From contig SLIW01000366.1 of NCBI GenBank assembly GCA_007135435.1, positions 1-5,446 on the forward strand: a stretch of 5,446 bases of DNA. The letters run 5' to 3'. The DNA comes from Natronomonas sp. (GTDB lineage: Archaea; Halobacteriota; Halobacteria; Halobacteriales; Haloarculaceae). The notes beneath the pieces are model-generated. The model made no database searches. It worked only from the letters and a program-made list of their open reading frames with translations, and was not told the origin of the DNA. Made by a program: the position numbers and the translations under genes. Below, piece by piece: positions 1 to 5,224 of this stretch (position 1 is the stretch's first letter; each line of letters starts with the position of its first letter).

Positions 1-1093
1 CCGCGGGGTAGTCCGCCAGGAAGACCCAGGTCGGCGCCCGGCGGGGACCGGGCTCGTAGGCGACCGCGGGGTCGTCGACCGCCTCCGCGTAGGCGGCCAT
101 CGGAAGGTTCAGCCCCGAGGCGACCGGGAGGCGGATCCACTTCCAGGGCCGGGTGTTGACGTCCAGGAGGACGTACTCCCCACGGGCGTCGTCGAGGACG
201 AACTCGGCCTCGCTGATGCCGTGGTAGCCGGCGTCGTCGAGGACCGCCGTCGCCCGCTCCCGCAGGGTCGGGTCCTCGACGGGCCGGACGAGACAGGAGG
301 TGCCGTACCCCCGCGGGTGCCGGACGGCGGCGTTGCCGACCATCGCCATCGTCTCGCCGGTGGGCGACCGGTAGGAGGCCACGGAGCGGTCCGCGCCGAC
401 GGCCACGTCGACCCGCTCCTGGGCCATCAGTCGGATGCCGCGGTCGGCGGCCGCGTCGACGACCTCCCGGTACTCATCGGCGTCCGCGACCTCGACCACG
501 TTGGTGCCGATGGCCTCCTCGAAGGTCCGCTTGAGCGCCGGCTTCAGCACCAGCGGGAACCCGAGGCGCTCGGCCGCCTCGGCCGCAGCAAGGACCGGTG
601 GGCCGTCGCCGTCGATGCCGGGCTCCGCGAGGCGGTAGGTCTCGGGGTAGGGGACCTCGAGTCGCTCGCAGCGGGCGTAGAGCTCGGTCTTGTCGAGGAC
701 GCGGTCGACGACCTCCCGGCCGGCGAACGACAGCCGGACGCCCATGGGGTCGGCGTCGGCGAGCCCGTGGACCCACTCGTCCATGCAGCCGAAGGCCACC
801 GGCTCGTGGCCGGTCTCCGCGGCCAGTGCCTCGACGTCGGCGCCGAACCCCTCCTGATCCTCGAGGGGATAGGTGACGGCACCGGCGAGGTCGACCGCCG
901 TCGACCCGGGAGCGACCCCGTCGGGCGTCCGGTCCAGCGCGACGACGGGGACGCCGTGTGCCGACAGCGATCGCGCGACCCCGAGCCCGGTGACGTGGGC
1001 GTTCGCGACGAACGCGGGCGGTCGGTCGAACGTCCGCTCGGCGAGGGCGTCCCGGAGCTCCGCGAACGTCAGGAACCGGGCGTCAGTGGACAT
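1..1093 (-). CDS. ATP-grasp superfamily carboxylate-amine ligase-like protein (3' end cut by window edge)
   Basis: The frame is open on the minus strand from ATG at 1093-1091 to the window edge, giving 364 residues without a stop; the C-terminus lies outside. Residues about 27-130 look like the pre-ATP-grasp nucleotide-binding-like fold, starting with a beta strand and a Gly-containing turn (FVANAHVTGLGVARSL). The ATP-grasp core follows: DKTELY with Lys135, FPLVLKPALK with Lys184 (likely ATP-phosphate binding), then Glu297 in SEAEF and the metal-binding LDVNTRPWKW with Asp311, Asn313 and Arg315. These are the usual ATP-grasp Lys/Lys and Glu/Asn-x-Arg residues. The arrangement resembles the predicted ATP-dependent carboligases (COG3919 type), which join a carboxylate to an amine through an acyl-phosphate; substrates are unknown. 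The start is supported by a TATA-like element 23 bases upstream and no downstream Met before the fold. It is divergent from the SprT-like gene. The family call is firm; the substrate cannot be assigned. Confidence 0.88.
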   Translation of the reverse strand, partial: MSTDARFLTFAELRDALAERTFDRPPAFVANAHVTGLGVARSLSAHGVPVVALDRTPDGVAPGSTAVDLAGAVTYPLEDQEGFGADVEALAAETGHEPVAFGCMDEWVHGLADADPMGVRLSFAGREVVDRVLDKTELYARCERLEVPYPETYRLAEPGIDGDGPPVLAAAEAAERLGFPLVLKPALKRTFEEAIGTNVVEVADADEYREVVDAAADRGIRLMAQERVDVAVGADRSVASYRSPTGETMAMVGNAAVRHPRGYGTSCLVRPVEDPTLRERATAVLDDAGYHGISEAEFVLDDARGEYVLLDVNTRPWKWIRLPVASGLNLPMAAYAEAVDDPAVAYEPGPRRAPTWVFLADYPA

Positions 1094-1116
1094 GCGGCCG
1101 CGTAGGGAGCGGTCCT

Positions 1117-1122
1117 GGTAAA
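1117..1122 (-). promoter_or_regulatory. TATA-like element for the ATP-grasp gene
   Basis: On the minus strand this reads TTTACC. It ends 23 bases before the ATG at 1093, so transcription would begin at or very near the start codon. No Shine-Dalgarno is visible between it and the ATG, which fits a leaderless transcript. This is inferred from spacing and composition only. Confidence 0.45.
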
Positions 1123-1287
1123 GGTGGTCGATAGCGGAGAGTCACGCCGTGGTCGACGACGGTAGGGGTCCGTAGCAGCCCGACGGCCGTACGGTATGTC
1201 CGCGGCACAACGGCCGCCCGGTATCGACCCCTCGCGACGGACGACGGACGCTGGGATGCAATGGACGACACAAGCCGCACCGCAACC

Positions 1288-1294
1288 GATAACC
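1288..1294 (+). promoter_or_regulatory. TATA-like element for the SprT-like gene
   Basis: An AT-richer spot (GATAACC within CCGATAACCACG) lies 24 bases before the ATG at 1319 in an otherwise GC-rich divergent intergenic region (1094-1318). The spacing suits a leaderless archaeal promoter, but the match to a haloarchaeal TATA box is weak. The rest of this intergenic region holds only an 8-base palindrome (CCGTACGG, 1187-1194) and no credible gene. Confidence 0.35.
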
Positions 1295-1318
1295 ACGAGG
1301 GACGACCAGTAGGGTACG

Positions 1319-2263
1319 ATGGATCCGTCGGTCCCCGGGCAGGCCACCGGGACGCTCCGGGACGACCACGAGCTGACGATCAGGGCGCGCGCCTACGGCG
1401 AGGGCGTGGTCCGCGGCGACCGGTGGCCGCTGTCCGCGATCGACCTCTCGACGATCGAGTGGGCGACGAGCACCCGGATGCGCCGACGGCACGGCCAGTG
1501 CTCCTACGGTTCCGACGGCGGCTGCACCGTCACGGTCAGCCAGCGGGTCTACGACCGCGGCGGGTTCGAGGCCTGTCGGGAGATCGTCCGCCACGAGCTC
1601 GTCCACGTCTGGCAACACCAGCACCGCGGCGAGCGGGCGTGGGTGACCACGGAGGGAGTCGAACCCCTCGAAGAGGACGGATCCGAGGGCGACGGCAAGC
1701 CCAGGAGAGGGCGCTCGATCGACGGCGTCGGCGACGGCGACGCCGACGCCGCGTCCGCCGGGCCGGGTGGCGACCTCGAACCCCCGACCGACGACGGGAC
1801 CCTCGTCCGGATCGAGCCCGGCCACGGCCCGTCATTCCGAGCGTGGGTCGACCCCCTGGACCTCTCGGGGCGGTGCTCGAGTCCCTACGAGAAGACCCGC
1901 GACGACTACCGGTACGTCTTCGAGTGCCCCGCGTGCGGGGAGTGGTGGGGCCGCCACCGGCTCTGCAAGCGGGTCAGGCAGGCGGCCCACGGCGACGTGG
2001 GACCGGTGGGGTACTGCTACTGTACCGCCTGCGAGGCGCTCGTCCACATCCGGGAGGGCGACCGCTACCTCGCGCACGGCGATCACTCGGACGAGGTCAT
2101 CCGGGCGTTCGCCGACGGCGAATGCACGTCCGACGGTGACGACGATAGCGTATCCGACGGCGACGGCGATGGAAGCGGCGACGGCCACTGCGACTGCGAC
2201 CAGGACGTGGTGGTCGCGGTCGAGCGGCTCTCGCCGTCGTGGCGACCCACGGGCGACGGGTGA
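1319..2263 (+). CDS. SprT-like zinc metallopeptidase with inserted low-complexity loop and acidic tail
   Basis: This 314-residue protein has the SprT-like layout. A helical N-terminus is followed by the IEWATSTRMRRRHGQCSYG segment and a VTVSQRVYDRGGF strand-helix. The metalloprotease motif is HELVH (His92, Glu93, His96), which should bind Zn and supply the catalytic Glu. The usual third ligand motif HGxxF appears as HGPSF (His169). A zinc ribbon follows with Cys203-x2-Cys206 and Cys235-x2-Cys238. In relatives the HExxH and HGxxF motifs are normally separated by a short loop; here about 65 extra residues rich in Gly, Asp, Pro and Ser intervene (about 103-167). The C-terminus (about 272-296) is a second Asp/Gly-rich stretch containing CDCD. 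The family includes eukaryotic Spartan, which cleaves DNA-protein crosslinks; archaeal members are largely uncharacterised. The ATG at 1319 matches the conserved N-terminal helix and has a TATA-like element upstream. It is convergent with carS. SprT-like identity is strong; activity is unproven. Confidence 0.85.
   Translation: MDPSVPGQATGTLRDDHELTIRARAYGEGVVRGDRWPLSAIDLSTIEWATSTRMRRRHGQCSYGSDGGCTVTVSQRVYDRGGFEACREIVRHELVHVWQHQHRGERAWVTTEGVEPLEEDGSEGDGKPRRGRSIDGVGDGDADAASAGPGGDLEPPTDDGTLVRIEPGHGPSFRAWVDPLDLSGRCSSPYEKTRDDYRYVFECPACGEWWGRHRLCKRVRQAAHGDVGPVGYCYCTACEALVHIREGDRYLAHGDHSDEVIRAFADGECTSDGDDDSVSDGDGDGSGDGHCDCDQDVVVAVERLSPSWRPTGDG
1625..1819 (+). other. Low-complexity insertion inside the SprT-like catalytic domain
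   Basis: This stretch encodes residues about 103-167 of the SprT-like protein, between HELVH and HGPSF. It is rich in Asp, Gly, Glu and Pro, lacks any His, and includes a Gly/Asp/Ala run (residues 135-146) made of near-repeats of GACGGC and GACGCC. It also has two adjacent rare arginine codons (AGG AGA, 1703-1708), unlike the CGN arginine codons of its neighbours. The frame stays open across it. It probably forms a disordered acidic loop. Confidence 0.6.
2132..2206 (+). repeat. Asp/Gly-coding GAC-GGC imperfect repeat in the SprT-like C-terminus
   Basis: An imperfect hexanucleotide run of the GACGGC type encodes a (Asp-Gly)n-rich segment, residues about 272-296 of the SprT-like protein, ending in HCDCDQD. 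It resembles the run in the internal loop of the same gene. Replication slippage is a likely origin. A haloarchaeal acidic tail with solubility or metal-binding roles is possible but not shown. Confidence 0.5.
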
Positions 2264-2278
2264 CCCCGCCGGTCACCG

Positions 2279-2824
2279 CTACCAGGGTTCGTCCTTCAGC
2301 CCGAGGGCGAAGGCGATCGCGTTCGTGGACACGTGCAGCACCGGCGTGAGGACGAACACCGCGACGAGGACGGGGAGCGTGAACGTCTCGAGGAACCAGC
2401 CGGTCGCGACGAGCAGCGTGAGCAGCAGCGAGACGACGACGAAGTCGAGCTGGTCGACGCCGGGGAAGGCGGCGCCGCGCTCCCGGCCGGTCCGGCGCTT
2501 GAGGAACGACGCCAGGATGTCACCGAGCATCGCGCCGAACGCCAGCGCGACGGCGGCGTGGATCGGGAACGCGGGGACACCCAGCTCGGTGACGCCGGTG
2601 AACGGGCCGTGGAGGAGGTTGAGCAGCAGGGCGACGACGATCCCGGCGACGGTGCCGAAGGCAGTGCCCCGCCAGGTCTTGCCGTCGCCGAGCAGCCGCT
2701 TGCCGTCGCCGAGCGTCCGACCGCCGTCGATCGGCCGCCCGCCGCCGGCGAGGACGGCGACGTTGTTCGGGATGTAGGCGGGCAGCATCGCCCAGATGGC
2801 GATCGCCACCGTCTCGACGACCAT
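2279..2824 (-). CDS. carS: CDP-2,3-bis-(O-geranylgeranyl)-sn-glycerol synthase (CDP-archaeol synthase)
   Basis: This 181-residue membrane protein is CarS (formerly DUF46). It transfers CMP from CTP to digeranylgeranylglyceryl phosphate to form CDP-archaeol, the activated precursor of archaeal polar phospholipid headgroups, at the cytoplasmic membrane. Visible family features are IPNN at residues 18-21, the glycine-rich loop with [15 protein letters not shown] at 39-53, and the CTP-transferase-like motif with Gly101-Asp102, Ser106-Phe107, Lys109-Arg110-Arg111, Phe120-Pro121 and DQLD at 124-127. About five hydrophobic helices can be drawn (roughly 3-27, 55-72, 86-106, 127-147 and 149-172), as known for the family. 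The ATG at 2824 is chosen over an in-frame upstream ATG at 2944 because the extra 40 residues are low-complexity, come from the tandem repeat region, and are absent from the normal fold. A TATA-like element sits at the right distance before 2824. Length is typical. It is convergent with the SprT-like gene (15-base gap). Confidence 0.95.
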   Translation of the reverse strand: MVVETVAIAIWAMLPAYIPNNVAVLAGGGRPIDGGRTLGDGKRLLGDGKTWRGTAFGTVAGIVVALLLNLLHGPFTGVTELGVPAFPIHAAVALAFGAMLGDILASFLKRRTGRERGAAFPGVDQLDFVVVSLLLTLLVATGWFLETFTLPVLVAVFVLTPVLHVSTNAIAFALGLKDEPW

Positions 2825-2847
2825 GGTCGGCCTGCGACCGGCGGTCC

Positions 2848-2853
2848 CATAAG
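2848..2853 (-). promoter_or_regulatory. TATA-like element for carS
   Basis: On the minus strand this reads CTTATG and ends 23 bases before the carS ATG at 2824, again predicting a leaderless mRNA. It is one of the few AT-rich spots in this intergenic region, and it supports the downstream start choice. Confidence 0.5.
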
Positions 2854-2880
2854 CGCGGGGGATTCGCCCCGGGGACGCCG

Positions 2881-2935
2881 GCTCTCGGTCCGCTCTCGGT
2901 CGGCTCGCGGTCCGCTCTCGGTCGGCTCCTGGTGA
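2881..2935. repeat. 11-base tandem repeat, five copies
   Basis: Five head-to-tail 11-base units follow the pattern GCTCTCGGTCS: 2881-2891, 2892-2902, 2903-2913 (one change, CTCG to CGCG), 2914-2924 and a degenerate fifth at 2925-2935. Alternate units end in C or G, so a 22-base period is also visible (2881-2902 and 2903-2924). The array lies between the divergent carS and proline dehydrogenase genes. It is outside both TATA-like elements: about 28 bases upstream of the carS one and about 67 bases upstream of the proline dehydrogenase one. It may be a slippage product or a multi-copy protein-binding site. Confidence 0.8.
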
Positions 2936-3002
2936 GCGCCCCACTCGACGGGGTCGACGTCTCGACTCGCTCGGACGACGGGGCCGGAGGGAAGGAATAC
3001 GC

Positions 3003-3008
3003 TCTTAC
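3003..3008 (+). promoter_or_regulatory. TATA-like element for proline dehydrogenase
   Basis: CTTACG, within GCTCTTACGATG, ends 22 bases before the ATG at 3031. It lies too close to, or downstream of, the other possible in-frame starts (3010, 2932) to serve them. It therefore supports 3031 as the translation start and a leaderless transcript. Confidence 0.4.
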
Positions 3009-3030
3009 GATGCCCGTCGGAAGGCCCGGT

Positions 3031-3867
3031 ATGATCCCGCCGATCGCCCGGCGGTTCGTCGCCGGCGAGACCGTCGCCTCCGCGATGGATCACGCGCGGC
3101 AGCTCGACGCGGACGGCATCGGAACCATCCTCAACCTGCTGGGCGAGCACTACGACGACCGCGGTCCCGCCGACGAGGACGCCGAGGCGTACCGTCGCCT
3201 CCTCGCGGAGCTGTCCGAGACCGACCTCGACGCCTGCGTCTCGGTGAAACCATCCCAGCTGGGCCTGGACGTCGGCGAGTCGGTCTTCAGGGAGAACCTC
3301 GAGCGGGTCGTGGACGCCGCCGCCGACCACGGGGGGTTCGTCTGGATGGACATGGAGGACGCCTCGACGACCGACGCGACCCTCGAGGCCTTCGAGGCGA
3401 ACGTCGAGCGGTACCCGGCGATGGGGGTGTGCCTCCAGTCGAACCTCCGGCGGACGCGGGAGGACCTCGAGCGGCTCGCCGACCTCCCGGGGAAGGTCCG
3501 CCTCGTCAAGGGGGCGTACGACGAGCCCGCCGACATCGCGTACACGGACAAGGCACGCGTAAACGAGGTCTTCCGGTCGGACCTCTCGTACGCGTTCCGG
3601 GAGTTCGACGGCGGGGTCGCCGTCGCCAGCCACGACCCCGAGATGATCGACCTCGCCCGGACGCTCCACGACGACCACGGCACCGACTACGAGGTCCAGA
3701 TGCTGATGGGGGTCCGCGAGGACGCCCAGCGCGAGCTCGCCGAGCAGGGCGTCAGTGTCTACCAGTACACCCCGTACGGCGACCGCTGGCTGTCCTACTT
3801 CTACCGGCGGCTCATGGAGCGCAAGGAGAACGTCCTCTTCGCGCTCCGGGCGATCGTCCGGGGCTGA
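3031..3867 (+). CDS. Proline dehydrogenase (monofunctional, FAD-dependent)
   Basis: This 278-residue protein catalyses the first step of proline breakdown, oxidising L-proline to delta-1-pyrroline-5-carboxylate with FAD and passing electrons towards the respiratory chain. Motifs of the PutA-type PRODH beta/alpha barrel appear in order: SVKPSQLGL (Lys73), VWMDMED (Asp107), VCLQSNLRRT (Gln136), VRLVKGAYDEP (Arg157, Lys160), ASHDPEMI (His201), EVQMLMGV (Glu221), TPYGDRW (248-250 PYG) and the proline-carboxylate-binding YRRLMERKEN (Tyr258, Arg259, Arg260, Glu263, Asn267). The start at 3031 gives MIPPIARRFVAGET, a natural family N-terminus. Starts at 3010 (7 residues longer) or 2932 (33 longer) would add unconserved sequence. 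It is monofunctional, with no P5C dehydrogenase domain; that partner gene is not in the window. It is divergent from carS and convergent with the DUF502 gene. In some genomes such genes are named putA. Confidence 0.93.
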   Translation: MIPPIARRFVAGETVASAMDHARQLDADGIGTILNLLGEHYDDRGPADEDAEAYRRLLAELSETDLDACVSVKPSQLGLDVGESVFRENLERVVDAAADHGGFVWMDMEDASTTDATLEAFEANVERYPAMGVCLQSNLRRTREDLERLADLPGKVRLVKGAYDEPADIAYTDKARVNEVFRSDLSYAFREFDGGVAVASHDPEMIDLARTLHDDHGTDYEVQMLMGVREDAQRELAEQGVSVYQYTPYGDRWLSYFYRRLMERKENVLFALRAIVRG

Positions 3868-3980
3868 ACCCCGGCCCGAGGGCGGTCCAGGAACGGCGGG
3901 AAGGGCGTACGTGGATCGCCAGGACCTGTTTCGGCGACGGCGCAGAATCTGTCGGGTACGCACCTACAGCACGTCCTCGT

Positions 3981-3994
3981 CGGCCGATCGGCCG
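3981..3994. other. 14-base perfect palindrome in a convergent intergenic gap
   Basis: CGGCCGATCGGCCG is a perfect inverted repeat with no loop. It lies in the 157-base gap (3868-4024) between the converging proline dehydrogenase and DUF502 genes, where transcripts from both sides would end. No T-tract typical of archaeal terminators follows it on either strand, so a terminator role is only possible. The rest of the gap shows no gene. Confidence 0.4.
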
Positions 3995-4024
3995 TCGGCT
4001 GTTCGATCGTCGCCCGCCCGGCCC

Positions 4025-4666
4025 TCAATCGTCGTCCGACCGGCCGTCCTTCCCCGGCGACAGGGGCGCGCCCTCCCGGACGTCGATCCGGATGCCGCGG
4101 TCCTGGCTCTCGCCGAAGCCGGCGCTGAGCACGCGCGTGAGCGCGTCCTCGACGCTCTCGTCGATCACGGTGTAGCGATCCGGCTCCACCTCGATGACGA
4201 AGCCGGTCGTGATGTTCGGCGAGGTCGGCATGAAGAGGACGTCGCGGCCGTCGTCGGTCGTCTTCCCGGTCTTGAACGCCGTCATCCGGAGGCCGTTCCA
4301 CGTCTCGAGCTTCACGGGCGTCTGGAGGTCGTCCGGCCCGCTGACGGCCGTCTCGACGGCCATCTTCGAGGCGTTGTAGACGACCCGCAGGCCAGGCAGC
4401 CGGTTCATCACGTTGTCGAGGGAGTCCTCCAGGAGGTCGCCCAACGTCGTCCGCATCAGGTAGCCGACCGACAGGACCAGGAGGAAGAACAGCATCAGCG
4501 TCACGAGGACCCTGACCATCGGGGCCATCCCCTCCAGCGCCGCCTCGAGCAGCGGGAGGTTGGCGATGGCCTGGTAGACGAACGCCACGACGTAGGCCGT
4601 GACGAGGAGGGGGACGAGGACGATGAGTCCGCTCGCGATGTCACGTTTCCACGAGGACGGCAGCAT
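4025..4666 (-). CDS. DUF502 family membrane protein
   Basis: This 213-residue protein matches the DUF502 family (COG2928 type), a widely distributed membrane protein of unknown function. After a short N-terminus with Lys7 and Arg8 there are two hydrophobic helices, about residues 11-33 and 49-71. A soluble domain follows, carrying the family hallmarks LPGLRVVYNASK (90-101) and MPTSPNITTGFVIEV (146-160). The C-terminus from about 185 is charged and ends in Asp residues, as expected for a haloarchaeal protein. Length is close to the family norm of about 200. The ATG at 4666 lies just before the first membrane helix. A TATA-like element 24 bases upstream supports it, and the nearer ATG at 4678 runs directly into a stop. 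The gene is divergent from the GGCT-like gene and may be controlled by the palindrome at 4718-4737. Family assignment is strong; function is unknown. Confidence 0.9.
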   Translation of the reverse strand: MLPSSWKRDIASGLIVLVPLLVTAYVVAFVYQAIANLPLLEAALEGMAPMVRVLVTLMLFFLLVLSVGYLMRTTLGDLLEDSLDNVMNRLPGLRVVYNASKMAVETAVSGPDDLQTPVKLETWNGLRMTAFKTGKTTDDGRDVLFMPTSPNITTGFVIEVEPDRYTVIDESVEDALTRVLSAGFGESQDRGIRIDVREGAPLSPGKDGRSDDD

Positions 4667-4690
4667 TCGTCAGAACATTCGCCCGCCCTG

Positions 4691-4696
4691 TTATTA
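4691..4696 (-). promoter_or_regulatory. TATA-like element for the DUF502 gene
   Basis: The minus strand reads GCTAATAACAGG here, the clearest AT-rich box among the promoters inside the window. Its last base is 24 bases before the ATG at 4666, giving a predicted transcription start at or next to the start codon. Confidence 0.6.
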
Positions 4697-4717
4697 GCGC
4701 TTCGACCGACGGACGCT

Positions 4718-4737
4718 CCATTCGAGCGCTCGAGTGG
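4718..4737. promoter_or_regulatory. 20-base near-perfect palindrome, operator-like
   Basis: Nine of ten symmetric base pairs match, with a perfect 12-base core (TCGAGCGCTCGA, 4722-4733) and flanking CCA/TGG arms; only 4721/4734 fails. It starts 21 bases upstream of the DUF502 TATA-like element, where archaeal activator or repressor dimers often bind, and it is about 75 bases from the TATA-like element of the divergent GGCT-like gene. An adjoining 8-base palindrome (CCAGCTGG) lies at 4738-4745. The regulator is unknown. Confidence 0.5.
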
Positions 4738-4812
4738 CCAGCTGGATCGACGGGACGCACACCCCCACGAAGGACGAGTCGACGACGAGGTAGCGCCGTG
4801 TCCCCGGCCGAG

Positions 4813-4818
4813 TTTCAT
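4813..4818 (+). promoter_or_regulatory. TATA-like element for the GGCT-like gene
   Basis: TTTCAT lies 25 bases before the ATG at 4844. It overlaps an alternative in-frame ATG at 4817, which makes that longer start unlikely if this is the promoter. Confidence 0.45.
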
Positions 4819-4843
4819 GACCCCGCCCGCCGACGGTGTCGGC

Positions 4844-5224
4844 ATGGACGCGTTCGTCTACGGGACGCTCTGTGATCCCGTTCGCGCTCGCGAGGTGCTC
4901 GGCCACGCGGACTACGGCCCGCCGGCGACGCTCGTCGAACTCCAGCGCGTGGAGGCGCGGTATCCGACGCTGGCGCCGGGCGGGGAGACCGACGGGCGAG
5001 TCCTCGAACTCCGCGACGGTGACCTCGCCGCGCTCGACCGCTACGAGGGGGTCGAGCGGGGGCTCTACGTCCGCGTACGGGTCCCGAGTGACGACGGCGG
5101 CGTGTGGACCTACGTCGGGGACCCGGACGCCCTCGGGGTGGACGTGGAGTGGCCCGGCGACGGACCCCTGCAGCGACGTGTCGAACGATTCGTCGAGGAC
5201 AACGACGTCAGGCTCGAGCTGTAG
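4844..5224 (+). CDS. Gamma-glutamylcyclotransferase-like (GGCT/AIG2 fold) protein
   Basis: This small 126-residue protein has the GGCT-like fold. MDAFVYGTLCDPVRAREVLG carries the YGTL signature that forms the substrate pocket (residues 6-9). RYPTLAPGGETDGRVLEL is the conserved YP...G strand pair. LDRYEGVERGLYVRVRV holds the family LDxYEG motif, with Glu68 the likely catalytic acid/base. Relatives release 5-oxoproline from gamma-glutamyl or epsilon-(gamma-glutamyl) amines; haloarchaea make gamma-glutamylcysteine, so a gamma-glutamyl substrate is plausible but not shown. The ATG at 4844 starts directly at the first strand. An in-frame ATG at 4817 would add nine residues (MTPPADGVG) and overlaps the TATA-like element. 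It stands alone, divergent from the DUF502 gene. The fold is clear; the exact reaction is not. Confidence 0.85.
   Translation: MDAFVYGTLCDPVRAREVLGHADYGPPATLVELQRVEARYPTLAPGGETDGRVLELRDGDLAALDRYEGVERGLYVRVRVPSDDGGVWTYVGDPDALGVDVEWPGDGPLQRRVERFVEDNDVRLEL

Noticed and set aside
221..1105. A 294-codon plus-strand open frame opposite the ATP-grasp gene
   Set aside because: The minus-strand frame has intact ATP-grasp catalytic motifs and haloarchaeal amino-acid use; this frame is its complement shadow.
1721..1756. Possible CRISPR-like or mobile repeat from GACGGC units
   Set aside because: The units are 6-base in-frame codon repeats inside a coding region with no spacers or terminal inverted repeats.
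2825..2944. N-terminal extension of CarS from the upstream ATG at 2944
   Set aside because: The 40 added residues are translated from the tandem repeat and promoter, are Arg/Pro-rich, and precede the natural first membrane helix. The TATA-like element at 2848-2853 would lie inside the coding region.
2296..3963. A 555-codon minus-strand open frame covering proline dehydrogenase and carS
   Set aside because: It is antisense to proline dehydrogenase and out of frame with carS. Its translation ends in long Ser/Arg/Pro runs with no family motif.
3755..5224. A 489-codon plus-strand open frame running through the DUF502 region into the GGCT-like gene
   Set aside because: Only its last 126 codons, from 4844, match a protein family. 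The rest is antisense to the DUF502 gene and low-complexity, rich in Arg, Asp and His, as expected from a GC-rich shadow frame.
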